Source: an uncultured Ignavibacteria bacterium
GTDB taxonomy: Bacteria; Bacteroidota; Ignavibacteria; Tepidaquicellales; OLB5
DNA: 64,000 nucleotides
Direction: 5' to 3'
NCBI GenBank assembly: GCA_937873695.1
Contig: CALMYL010000012.1
Location: forward strand, 99,412-163,411
Each line of letters opens with the position of its first letter. The first letter of the stretch is position 1. The position numbers and the translations under genes were made by a program. This document shows positions 43,726 to 51,921 of the stretch, one piece after another. Under the pieces are notes generated by a model that was not told the origin of the DNA, made no database searches, and was given only the letters and a program-made list of their open reading frames with translations.

Positions 43726-44421
43726 TTGACTAAGAAAACCCTGTTACATGTTTCGGGAATTTTGGTTCTGGCTTTGCTTACCGGAATTTTTTTCAATATT
43801 TCAAATCCAAACCGTATACAATTTATCGCCAACGAAAAGATAGTTGATTTTTCAGCAAGCGATAGTCTGCTTAATGCGCTCAGGATTCAGGATTCTATTC
43901 TTAAAGCAGCTGATTCCCTGAAAAATTCTTCTAATAAACGCGATGATTCATTAAGGCTTGCGATGGAAAAACATGTTCAGGATTCGATACTTGCTGCCAA
44001 TAAGTCAGATTCATTAAAGCGGGTTCAGGATTCACTCAAGGCGGTGAACCAAAAGAAAGAAGATTCAATAAAGAACGCGCAAAACCAGAATCAGGAATTT
44101 GCTAAACCTGTTGATATTAAAATTGATTTTGCCAAGGCGCTGTTTGATAAAAAATACCGTTTCATAGATGCCAGGGATATTTCAGATTACAACGCCGGAC
44201 ACGTGCAGGGCGCTTTGAATATTCCGTTCCACGAAATAGAAAAGTATAAAGAGAGGCTTAACGATCTGCCAAAAGACCAGGTATATGTTACATACTGCAG
44301 TACCGCTTGCGATGTAAGCATTGATATGGCGTACTATATGGCTAAACTTGGATTCAAAAAGGTTTATATCTTCCATGGCGGATGGGATGAATGGAAATCC
44401 GCGGGGTATCCGGCAAATTAA
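43726..44421 (+). CDS. Membrane-anchored rhodanese-domain protein
   Basis: A 231-aa protein that starts with TTG. An N-terminal membrane helix (about 7-24) is followed by a long, charged linker (about 45-125) with repeated DSL/DSI motifs (QDSILKAADSLKNSS, VQDSLKAVNQKKEDSIK), probably a coil exposed to the periplasm. A C-terminal rhodanese domain (about 140-230) has FIDARDISDYNAGHVQGALN, the Cys loop YVTYCSTACDVS and HGGWDEWKSAGYP. The active-site Cys is present. Rhodanese domains handle sulfane sulfur or thiols. It lies 26 bases behind the first DUF1573 gene. Confidence 0.9.
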   Translation: MTKKTLLHVSGILVLALLTGIFFNISNPNRIQFIANEKIVDFSASDSLLNALRIQDSILKAADSLKNSSNKRDDSLRLAMEKHVQDSILAANKSDSLKRVQDSLKAVNQKKEDSIKNAQNQNQEFAKPVDIKIDFAKALFDKKYRFIDARDISDYNAGHVQGALNIPFHEIEKYKERLNDLPKDQVYVTYCSTACDVSIDMAYYMAKLGFKKVYIFHGGWDEWKSAGYPAN

Positions 44422-44425
44422 GACT

Positions 44426-44905
44426 ATGAAAAAATTATTCGAAAATAAATATTTCGCATTTGCTGTTAGGCTGGTACTTGGGGCTGTGTTTATGTATGCC
44501 AGTTTTGATAAAATGGCTAACCCGGAAGTATTTGCTTCAATTATTGATAATTACCACATCTTACCGTATCAGCTTGTTAATGCACTCGCAATATTCTTAC
44601 CGTGGACTGAGTTCATTACAGGCTTGCTGCTGATCACTGGTAAGTGGGTTAAAGGTTCGCTGCTGCTGTATAATGTGCTGATGGTCATATTTATTATTGC
44701 CTTAACACAGGCGCTTATCAGGGGACTTGATATTTCTTGCGGCTGTTTCAGCGTGAATCCTTCTTCTACATCGGAAGTTTGGCTTAGAATAGCCGAAGAC
44801 CTTGTATTGCTGTTTTTCAGTTTTATGCTTTTTAAGTATACACCTGATGCAGGTATTAACAATAGAGAGATAGGAAATAATAATTTAATAAATCAAACCA
44901 ATTAA
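44426..44905 (+). CDS. MauE/DoxX-type membrane protein
   Basis: A 159-aa membrane protein with about four helices, in the MauE/DoxX superfamily. Typical features are YASFDKMANPEVFASIIDNY, PWTEFITGLLLITG and the Cys motif DISCGCFSV. MauE is needed for disulfide formation in methylamine dehydrogenase, so a thiol role is plausible. I chose the ATG at 44426; a longer in-frame start at 44321 would lie inside the rhodanese gene. It starts 4 bases after that gene's stop and is followed 3 bases later by the next DUF1573 gene. Confidence 0.88.
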   Translation: MKKLFENKYFAFAVRLVLGAVFMYASFDKMANPEVFASIIDNYHILPYQLVNALAIFLPWTEFITGLLLITGKWVKGSLLLYNVLMVIFIIALTQALIRGLDISCGCFSVNPSSTSEVWLRIAEDLVLLFFSFMLFKYTPDAGINNREIGNNNLINQTN

Positions 44906-44908
44906 ACT

Positions 44909-45349
44909 ATGAACACAGGAAAAACAGGAAAGATCTTATTTTTGATCTTTGGAGTATTGCTTGTAGGCGCTTTTTCGGCGTTTCTTGTCAACAAAAATAT
45001 GCACGATCCCAAAACACATCCGCCCGTAATGTCATTTAAGGAAGAAAAGATTAATTTCGGCGATGTACCCCAGGGTCCGCAGGTTAACGGTGAGTTTGAA
45101 TTTACCAACACCGGGCAGAGCGTTCTTGTTATCAAAAAAATACAGCCCGCATGCGGCTGCACAGGTTTAGTTGCTGATGAAAAGAAAGAATTTCAGCCCG
45201 GCGAGACCGGTAAGATAAAGTTTACCTTTAATACTGAAGGCAGAAGCGGTGTGAATGAAAAAACAATCACTATCGAAACCAATCACCCGGTTCAGCCCAC
45301 TAAAGTGGTCTCCTTTGTTGCCAATATATTAGTGCCACCGGCAAAGTAG
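44909..45349 (+). CDS. Membrane-anchored DUF1573 protein
   Basis: A 146-aa protein with one N-terminal membrane helix (about 9-26, FLIFGVLLVGAFSAFLV) and a single DUF1573 domain (about 40-146). The domain has INFGDVPQGPQVNGEFEFTN, the conserved CGC in QPACGCTGLVADE, QPGETGKIKFTFNTEG, and TIETNHPVQPTKV. This is the shorter relative of the DUF1573 protein at 43034. The nitrilase-family gene starts at the second base after its stop. Confidence 0.9.
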   Translation: MNTGKTGKILFLIFGVLLVGAFSAFLVNKNMHDPKTHPPVMSFKEEKINFGDVPQGPQVNGEFEFTNTGQSVLVIKKIQPACGCTGLVADEKKEFQPGETGKIKFTFNTEGRSGVNEKTITIETNHPVQPTKVVSFVANILVPPAK

Positions 45350-45350
45350 A

Positions 45351-46157
45351 ATGATGAAGATCGCTTTATTGCAGTTTAAGCCTCAGCTGGGCAGACCTGA
45401 TAAAAACATTGCCCGCATTCATGAGCTGGTTTCTGACTGCAAAAGTGAATATGATCTTTTGGTTATGCCCGAGCTTGCAAACTCGGGCTATTTATTTTCT
45501 TCCCATGAAGAAGCGCTTTCTGCTTCAGAAGAGATACCTGGCGGCAGTTTCTGCCGTGCCTTAGCCGAAATCTCAAAAGAAAAAAACGCTTTCATTGTTG
45601 CAGGTATCGCCGAAAGAGCAGGTGACAAGCTCTTTAATTCAGCAGTCTTGGTCTCTCCCTCAGGTGATATTAAAACTTACCGCAAAACACATCTGTTCTA
45701 TGAAGAAAAATTATGGTTCACTCCCGGCGATACAGGGCTGAATGTCTTTGAAATTTCAGGAAAATTCGGGAAAGTTAAGCTTGGAATAATGATCTGTTTC
45801 GACTGGATATTCCCTGAATCAGCCAGGACACTGGCCATAAAGGGGGCGCAGATCATAGCGCATCCATCCAACCTGGTGCTAAGCTATTGCCAGCAGGCAA
45901 TGTTTACCCGCGCGGTTGAAAACCGCGTGTTTACAGTTACTGCAAACAGAACTGGCACTGAAAAAAACGGGGGCAAAGAACTGTATTTTACAGGTAAAAG
46001 CGTAATTGTTGATACTAAAGGTAATTACCTATGCTCCGCAGGTGAACAGGATGATTGTATTCTTGTCTCTGAAATTGATCCGGAAGCGGCGCTTGATAAA
46101 AATGTAACATCCATGAATAATATTTTTGATGACCGTAGAACCGGCCTGTATAGCTGA
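45351..46157 (+). CDS. Carbon-nitrogen hydrolase (nitrilase superfamily)
   Basis: A 268-aa nitrilase-superfamily amidase. The catalytic triad is complete: Glu in VMPELANSGYLF, Lys in YRKTHLFYEEKLWFTPGD and Cys in LGIMICFDWIFPESART. SCNLV-type HPSNLVLSYCQQ and RTGTEKNGGKELYFTGKS follow. It resembles the omega-amidase/N-carbamoylputrescine side of the family, but the substrate is unknown. It has a second ATG three bases later. It lies at the end of the DUF1573 run, co-directional; the DUF192 gene converges 10 bases beyond. Confidence 0.93.
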   Translation: MMKIALLQFKPQLGRPDKNIARIHELVSDCKSEYDLLVMPELANSGYLFSSHEEALSASEEIPGGSFCRALAEISKEKNAFIVAGIAERAGDKLFNSAVLVSPSGDIKTYRKTHLFYEEKLWFTPGDTGLNVFEISGKFGKVKLGIMICFDWIFPESARTLAIKGAQIIAHPSNLVLSYCQQAMFTRAVENRVFTVTANRTGTEKNGGKELYFTGKSVIVDTKGNYLCSAGEQDDCILVSEIDPEAALDKNVTSMNNIFDDRRTGLYS

Positions 46158-46167
46158 GCAGAAAGAA

Positions 46168-46692
46168 TCAGTATCTGCGCCAGTCTATATGACTGCCTTC
46201 TTTAATATTGTATTTATCTGCAAACCCTGCATTAACTTCAACTACATAGATCGAAGGATTCATCGAAGGAAGACTTTTTTCTGAATACGGCACGGTATTT
46301 CTATGTATCTTAACTATTTGCTTTTTTGAATTAATGAACATAATATCAAGCGGCATAACAGTGTTCTTCATATAGAAGCTCTGGTACTCTTCGGCCGGAA
46401 ACAGAAACAGCATTCCCTGGTCTTCCTGCATATTTTCCCTGTACATTAATCCCAAATGCCTTGTTTCTTCGGTCTCTGCAATTTCAACATCTATCTTCTT
46501 AAGCAGTTTCTTTGCCGAGTCCTGGAAATATACTTCTCCCTGTTTCTTGAACTGTATCTTAGCCGCATCTTTATTGTTAACTGTATCAACTTTTATCTCA
46601 TCAGGCTGTTTTTGGCACGATGAAAAAAGTATTACAGCCGACAAAAATACGATTACTAAAAATGGTATTCTGAAAAAATTATCTGTTTTCAT
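46168..46692 (-). CDS. DUF192 lipoprotein
   Basis: A 174-aa protein with a signal and lipobox (SAVILFSSC, Cys about 26) and a DUF192 domain (about 60-172). The domain shows EIAETEETRHLGLMYRENM, EDQGMLFLFPAEEYQSFYMKNT, PLDIMFINSKKQIVKI and YVVEVNAGFADKYNIKEGSH, all typical. DUF192 proteins are small, extracytoplasmic and of unknown function. It lies downstream of uvrB by about 20 bases, possibly in one transcript. Confidence 0.92.
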   Translation of the reverse strand: MKTDNFFRIPFLVIVFLSAVILFSSCQKQPDEIKVDTVNNKDAAKIQFKKQGEVYFQDSAKKLLKKIDVEIAETEETRHLGLMYRENMQEDQGMLFLFPAEEYQSFYMKNTVMPLDIMFINSKKQIVKIHRNTVPYSEKSLPSMNPSIYVVEVNAGFADKYNIKEGSHIDWRRY

Positions 46693-46713
46693 TGTAATGT
46701 ATTTTCAGTTGTC

Positions 46714-48741
46714 TTAAATTTCAAGCCTGTTTATTTCATCTCTTAATTCCGCTGCGCGCTCAAACTCAAGGTCCTTGGCCGCCTCTACCATCTGCTTGCG
46801 CAGCTGATTTATCAGGTCGCGCCTTTCAGCGGGATTGTTGCGCTCCAGTGCCGGATCTGTAAGGATAGAAAGACTGGTTTTGTGCTGTTCCTTTTTCTTT
46901 TTATTACGCTGTTCCTGTCTGCCTTTTGAATCCGCAATAACGGTTGAGCTCATTATCTCATCAAGAGTCTTTAACACAGTTTTCGGATTTATCTTGTGTT
47001 TTTTGTTGTATTCTTCCTGTATCTTCCTTCTTCTGGCGGTTTCTTTAATTACCTTATCCATTGAATTGGTAACCTTATCTGCATACAATATTACCAGCCC
47101 GTTCACATTTCTGGCTGTTCTGCCGGCTGTCTGCATTAACGATTTCTCACTTCGCAAAAATCCTTCTTTATCGGCATCAATTATTGCGACAAGTGATACT
47201 TCCGGAAGGTCAAGTCCTTCTCTTAAAAGATTAACCCCTACCAGTACATCAAAATTCCCAAGTCTCAGGTCACGCAGAATATCAACCCTGTCAAGAGCGT
47301 CAATTTCTGAATGCATGTATCTCACCTTGATGCCTATTCCTATAAGATAGTCTGTTAAGTCCTCACTCATCCGTTTTGTAAGTGTTGTAACCAAAACTCT
47401 TTCATTTCTTTTGGCGCGGTCGCGAATTTCATGTATAAGGTCATCTATTTGCGTTTTGGTAGGCCTTACTTCTATTGCGGGATCAAGCAGCCCGGTAGGG
47501 CGGATTATCTGCTCAACAAAAACTCCTCCGCTTTTTTTCAGCTCATACTCAGCCGGGGTCGCGCTGACATAAATAACCTGGTTCTGCATGGATTCCCATT
47601 CTTCAAACTTCATTGGGCGGTTATCCAGAGCCGAAGGAAGCCTGAAACCGTAATCTATCAATGTGGTTTTACGCATTCTATCGCCGTTGTACATCCCGTT
47701 TACCTGCGGTACTGTTACATGAGACTCATCCACTATAAGCAGGTAATCCTTCGGAAAGTAATCAAACAGGCATGAAGGCCTTGAGCCGGGCTCTCTTTGA
47801 TCCATATAACGTGAATAATTCTCTATTCCCGTGCAGTAACCAACCTCCTGTATCATTTCCAGGTCAAAATTAGTTCTCTGTTCAAGCCTTTGCGCTTCCA
47901 CCAGTTTACCTTCGTTCTGCAGTTCAGCTATTCTTGCGTTTAACTCCCTTCTGATGTCAAGTATAGCTTTTTCCTGCCTTTCAGGCGATGTAACAAAATA
48001 CTTTGCCGGGTATATGGCTACTTTCTCGTCAAGTCCTATTATCTCGCCCGAAGTTTTATCGAAATACATTATGCCTTCTATCTCATCATCAAACAGCTCA
48101 ATTCTTATTGCTGTATCGTCTTCATAAGCGGGAATAATATCTATAACATCACCTCTTACGCGGAAAGCCCCGCGCTTGAACTCAAAATCATTCCTTACAT
48201 AATGTATATCAATCAGTTTGTTCAGTAATTCTTTGCGTCCGATCTTTTCTCCGCGCGTCAGGACGAGTACCTGGTCAGCGTATTCCTGCGGGGCGCCTAT
48301 ACCGTAAATGCATGAAACCGAAGCAATGATAATAACATCTTCTCTGCCTTCAAGCAGGGCAGTGGTCGCGCGCAATCTCAGCCTGTCAATTTCATCATTA
48401 ATGGCAAGATCCTTCGCGATATATGTATCAGATGAAGGTATATATGACTCAGGCTGGTAATAATCGTAGTAACTTATGAAAAACTCAACTTTATTTTTCG
48501 GGAAGAATTTTTTGAATTCTCCGTATAGCTGCGCCGCAAGGGTTTTGTTGTGTGACATTATGAGCGTAGGTTTCCCGATATTCTTAATAACGTTGGAAAT
48601 TGTATAAGTCTTCCCTGAACCCGTTACTCCAAGCAGCGTCTGGTATTTATCGCCGCGCAAAATACCTTCTGTCAGCTCTTTTATTGCTTTGGGCTGGTCG
48701 CCAGAGGGCTTATATTCTGATTCTAATAGAAATTTTGCCAA
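46714..48741 (-). CDS. uvrB: UvrB, excinuclease ABC subunit B
   Basis: A 675-aa UvrB, the damage-verifying helicase of nucleotide excision repair. The Walker A motif is [16 protein letters not shown] (about 37-52). The beta hairpin is [21 protein letters not shown], seen only in part here. Helicase motifs are [36 protein letters not shown] and QTAGRTARN. The C-terminal UVR domain ([28 protein letters not shown] in part) ends the chain. Full length and well conserved. The gene is between dacB and the DUF192 lipoprotein, all minus strand. Confidence 0.98.
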   Translation of the reverse strand: MAKFLLESEYKPSGDQPKAIKELTEGILRGDKYQTLLGVTGSGKTYTISNVIKNIGKPTLIMSHNKTLAAQLYGEFKKFFPKNKVEFFISYYDYYQPESYIPSSDTYIAKDLAINDEIDRLRLRATTALLEGREDVIIIASVSCIYGIGAPQEYADQVLVLTRGEKIGRKELLNKLIDIHYVRNDFEFKRGAFRVRGDVIDIIPAYEDDTAIRIELFDDEIEGIMYFDKTSGEIIGLDEKVAIYPAKYFVTSPERQEKAILDIRRELNARIAELQNEGKLVEAQRLEQRTNFDLEMIQEVGYCTGIENYSRYMDQREPGSRPSCLFDYFPKDYLLIVDESHVTVPQVNGMYNGDRMRKTTLIDYGFRLPSALDNRPMKFEEWESMQNQVIYVSATPAEYELKKSGGVFVEQIIRPTGLLDPAIEVRPTKTQIDDLIHEIRDRAKRNERVLVTTLTKRMSEDLTDYLIGIGIKVRYMHSEIDALDRVDILRDLRLGNFDVLVGVNLLREGLDLPEVSLVAIIDADKEGFLRSEKSLMQTAGRTARNVNGLVILYADKVTNSMDKVIKETARRRKIQEEYNKKHKINPKTVLKTLDEIMSSTVIADSKGRQEQRNKKKKEQHKTSLSILTDPALERNNPAERRDLINQLRKQMVEAAKDLEFERAAELRDEINRLEI

Positions 48742-48782
48742 TTCAGATAACTAAATTTTATTAAAAGGGATCTCTTATTAAT

Positions 48783-50021
48783 TTACTTTCTCGAAAAACC
48801 CGCAAGTGTGATGCAAACATCATCCTGTGCGGCGCGCATTTCACTTGCATTGCCGCCAAAACCGTTCATTACTACATAAAACATCAGTATCTCGCTGTCC
48901 TTATCTATTACATAACCCGAAAGCGCACTTACACTGTTAATTGTTCCTGTTTTGGCGTAAACGTTTCCTTCAGCTTCAGTGCCTATCATACGTTTTCTTA
49001 ATGTTCCGTCTTTGCCTGCAATTGAAAGTGAATTCATGAAATAGTCGAACAAAAAGCGGTCATCGTACATATATTTCAGCATCTTCATGTACATTTCTGC
49101 ATTTACTTTGTTGTAGCGCGTTAAACCTGAGCCTTCAAGGATCTCGTAGGAATACCTGTCAACGCCAAGCTCTGTCAAAAATGAATTTATCACTTCCTGC
49201 GCGTCTTCCAGAGAAGCAGGCTGATGTTTGTACTTGGCGCCCAGCAGTTTAAAAATTGTAATTGCCGAGTGGTTATCGCTCTCTTTAAGCATGTATGAAA
49301 GCACATCGTAGATTGAGTGGCTTACCTGCACAAGTTCTTTTGCTCCCTGCGGTGTAGTCCCGGCTATTACCGTTCCCTGTACATTTATTCCAAATGATGA
49401 CAGATCGCTGGATAGCAGGTTGCCTGTGCTCATTGCCCCGTATGATTTATCCAGGCACAGCGCAGATACATATGGCCAGTATGAAGGCCCGGTATCGCCT
49501 TTATACACCCCTGAGAGAGTTTTGTAAATATTATCAAAGTATGATTCATCTGCAACTATGTTGCCTGTTATCTGTTTAATGCCAAGTTTGCTTAACTCCT
49601 CTGCAAGTACCTGCACGTCCCCTGAATTAAGATCAGGGTCGCCGTATCCTTTTATATAAAGGTTGCCGTCAATTGAGCCGTCTTTATAATTGTTATCATC
49701 GGTATATATTACTGTTGGGATCTGGTAGTTGGAACCAAGTTTAGCGTAAGCTGTAACGCCTACTACTATTTTTGTTATCGAAGCCGGTATCATTCCCATT
49801 TCAGGGTCCAGTTCATAAAGCACTTTGTTGAAATCAGCATGCACCACTTTACATGATACCTTGATCCCAGCATTCTTAAGCGGCAGGCAAATTGAATCGA
49901 TCTTTCCGGCAAGTTCATCAATTTTATCCTGCGGTATCTTTTGTGCGTATACAAACTGAAATATAAAAAGTACAGCAAATATTAAGGCTGCTCTTAAATG
50001 TGATGTATTTTTATTCTTCAT
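48783..50021 (-). CDS. dacB: D-alanyl-D-alanine carboxypeptidase (PBP4/DacB, S13)
   Basis: A 412-aa exported penicillin-binding protein of the S13 family that trims or cleaves peptide crosslinks in peptidoglycan. It has a signal peptide (about 1-26), the active-site SxxK in IPASITKIVVG (about 80), the SDN motif in ESDNHSAITIFKLLG and KTG in VYAKTGTINSVSALSGYV. The domain inserted between SxxK and SDN, as in E. coli DacB, is present but short. It is followed by uvrB on the same strand. Confidence 0.92.
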   Translation of the reverse strand: MKNKNTSHLRAALIFAVLFIFQFVYAQKIPQDKIDELAGKIDSICLPLKNAGIKVSCKVVHADFNKVLYELDPEMGMIPASITKIVVGVTAYAKLGSNYQIPTVIYTDDNNYKDGSIDGNLYIKGYGDPDLNSGDVQVLAEELSKLGIKQITGNIVADESYFDNIYKTLSGVYKGDTGPSYWPYVSALCLDKSYGAMSTGNLLSSDLSSFGINVQGTVIAGTTPQGAKELVQVSHSIYDVLSYMLKESDNHSAITIFKLLGAKYKHQPASLEDAQEVINSFLTELGVDRYSYEILEGSGLTRYNKVNAEMYMKMLKYMYDDRFLFDYFMNSLSIAGKDGTLRKRMIGTEAEGNVYAKTGTINSVSALSGYVIDKDSEILMFYVVMNGFGGNASEMRAAQDDVCITLAGFSRK

Positions 50022-50045
50022 TTTTATGTAGTTTCCTGTACTGCT

Positions 50046-50864
50046 CTATTTTATTGTTTTTTTCGCTTCATTCCAGATCGCGTCCATTTCCGCAAGGTCA
50101 GACTCAGTTACTTTTTTACCGCGGGTCTCAAGCTCGGCTTCAATATAATTAAAACGCTTTATGAATTTTTCTATGGTCAGTCTAAGCGCGTTTTCGGGAT
50201 TAATTTCGAAGAACCTTGCGTAGTTTACAATTGCAAAAAGTATGTCTCCAAGCTCTTTTTCAAGTTTAACTCTGTCATTGTCAGTAAGTTTCCCTTCGCT
50301 GTTCTTTTTGGCTTCAGCTTCCTGCTTGAACTCCTGCAATTCTTCATCTATTTTCTTGAATGCGTCAACGCTATTATCCCAGTCAAAACCGACCTTGGCT
50401 GATTTCTCCTGGATCCTGTATGCTCTCGTGAGCGATGGCAGATTTTTAGGCACGCCCTCAAGCACCGATTTCCTTCCTGCTTCATTCAATTTAATATGCT
50501 CCCAGTTCTTAAGTACTTCCTTTGTGCCGCTTACTTCAGTATCGCCAAAAACATGCGGGTGGCGGGTTATCATTTTGTGATTGATAGCGTTTATCACATC
50601 CTTCAGGTCAAAATGCCCGTCGCCTTCGGCTATAATAGCATTGAATGCCACATGCAGCAGCAGGTCACCAAGTTCTTTTTTCAGCTCATCATAATTTTTC
50701 TCATCAATTGCTTCAAGGGTTTCGTATGTTTCCTCTAGCAGCAGGTGGCGTATTGAGTCATGTGTCTGCTCCTTATCCCAGGGACACTCGTTGCGGAGCC
50801 TTTTCATAATGGTCACAAATTCGTCAAATTCTTTTACGGGATTTTCGGGTTTAAGCTTATGCAA
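50046..50864 (-). CDS. mazG: Nucleoside triphosphate pyrophosphohydrolase MazG
   Basis: A 272-aa MazG with two MazG domains, which hydrolyses non-canonical or excess NTPs to monophosphates. The first domain has LRNECPWDKEQTHDSIRHLLLEETYE (in part) and the E-E-D metal pattern EETYETLEAID ... ELGDLLLHVAF. The second has VKLEKELGDILFAIVNYARF. RHPHVFGD is conserved. It is the first gene of the mazG-dacB-uvrB-DUF192 minus-strand run. Confidence 0.96.
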   Translation of the reverse strand: MHKLKPENPVKEFDEFVTIMKRLRNECPWDKEQTHDSIRHLLLEETYETLEAIDEKNYDELKKELGDLLLHVAFNAIIAEGDGHFDLKDVINAINHKMITRHPHVFGDTEVSGTKEVLKNWEHIKLNEAGRKSVLEGVPKNLPSLTRAYRIQEKSAKVGFDWDNSVDAFKKIDEELQEFKQEAEAKKNSEGKLTDNDRVKLEKELGDILFAIVNYARFFEINPENALRLTIEKFIKRFNYIEAELETRGKKVTESDLAEMDAIWNEAKKTIK

Positions 50865-51032
50865 TTTACTTATTTCTTAATGTTATAAACGCAAAAATAA
50901 CCATTTATGAGGCTTAATAAAAGTCTATTTGCCGGTTAAATAACCGGGCAGGGTCATAAAAAAACTAGACTTGATGTTTAATGAGAAGGAATAGAATTTT
51001 AAAAATGAGTTAAGAAAAACTATCCCACTTTG

Positions 51033-51067
51033 CCCCCCTCTCCTGCCAGGAGAGGGGCAGGGGGTGA
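51033..51067. repeat. C/G-rich palindromic repeat
   Basis: CCCCTCTCCT-GCC-AGGAGAGGGG (51035-51057) with further C- and G-tracts outside the perfect stem. It lies in the 248-base gap between mazG and the next minus-strand lipoprotein gene. Its form resembles dispersed GC-rich intergenic elements. The rest of this gap, apart from the terminator, shows nothing. Confidence 0.6.
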
Positions 51068-51073
51068 GGTCAT

Positions 51074-51097
51074 AAAAAAAGCCCGGCATACCGGGCT
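51074..51097 (-). terminator. Rho-independent terminator
   Basis: AGCCCGG-CATA-CCGGGCT stem (51080-51097); on the minus strand it is followed by seven T. It ends the 260-aa lipoprotein transcript. Confidence 0.88.
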
Positions 51098-51112
51098 TGA
51101 TGAAAAAAACAG

Positions 51113-51895
51113 TTATGGGATTATAAAAGTCCTCAGAATTCTATCACCGCCTGCTTGGGTGAAGAATGGTGGTTGAGTTGGAAGCGCCAAACTTATCGGT
51201 CTTAATCTTAAACGCACTATACCTGATGGATTTCCGGGAGTTGATGAAGATGCAAATCCCAGATAATAGTCAAAGTAAACCGGAGTTGGGAATGTGTAAA
51301 CTCCTGGAATTGACAGATTAGCAGAGATTTCAATTCTGTAACAATGGATAGTTGATGAAGGCGTGTTCGTTGTCTGAAATGTAGTTTGCTCGGCTATTTT
51401 ACCTTTAATATCTGCTTGAATACTAAAGCCACTCAAAACAATTGTATCAACACCAATATCCCAAGATGTGTTTAAAGGCAGATTAAAATCTGCAACCAAG
51501 TCCCATCTGGCGCTGGCTGTTGGATCCAGAAACCTGAATATGCCATACTGATAAAATTTACCACCTGCTGCATCATAGTATACATTGTAAACTTGATCAT
51601 CCACAACAGTTCCCAAGCTGTCTGTGACGCTTCTGACGGCAAAAGAGTTGTATCCTTCCAGAAAAACATTTCCTAATACTGAATCTTTCGTTGTAAGAAG
51701 AGTTCTATAACTTGTGTTATTTTGTGAGATCGTATCGTTTGTAAAGTAGAAAGCAGAGCCGGTCACAATATTTATGTCCGGTGCACCAACGGGCGTTCCT
51801 GAATTATTGTTATTTGTACTATCATCGCCGCAGCCCCAAACATAAACCATTGCTGAAGCAAGTAAAATGAATGAGAAAAATTTTATTTTGTCCAT
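51113..51895 (-). CDS. Putative lipoprotein (260 aa), unknown family
   Basis: The protein begins with a signal and lipobox (SAMVYVWGC, Cys about 22), then an Asn-rich spacer (GDDSTNNNNSG) of a kind common after lipidation sites. The remaining 220 residues are Thr/Ser/Tyr-rich and beta-strand-like (SAFYFTNDTISQNNTSYRTL, VYNVYYDAAGGKFYQYGIF, VYFDYYLGFASSSTPGNP in parts). No family recognised; probably a surface or periplasmic lipoprotein. It follows the DUF5723 gene by about 26 bases, so the pair is likely co-transcribed, and a strong terminator follows. Confidence 0.82.
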   Translation of the reverse strand: MDKIKFFSFILLASAMVYVWGCGDDSTNNNNSGTPVGAPDINIVTGSAFYFTNDTISQNNTSYRTLLTTKDSVLGNVFLEGYNSFAVRSVTDSLGTVVDDQVYNVYYDAAGGKFYQYGIFRFLDPTASARWDLVADFNLPLNTSWDIGVDTIVLSGFSIQADIKGKIAEQTTFQTTNTPSSTIHCYRIEISANLSIPGVYTFPTPVYFDYYLGFASSSTPGNPSGIVRLRLRPISLALPTQPPFFTQAGGDRILRTFIIP

Positions 51896-51921
51896 ATTGT
51901 TGTTATTAATTGATAATTATT

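Noticed and set aside
46835..47350. 171-aa plus-strand ORF over uvrB
   Set aside because: Shadow of uvrB in a region with exact helicase motifs.
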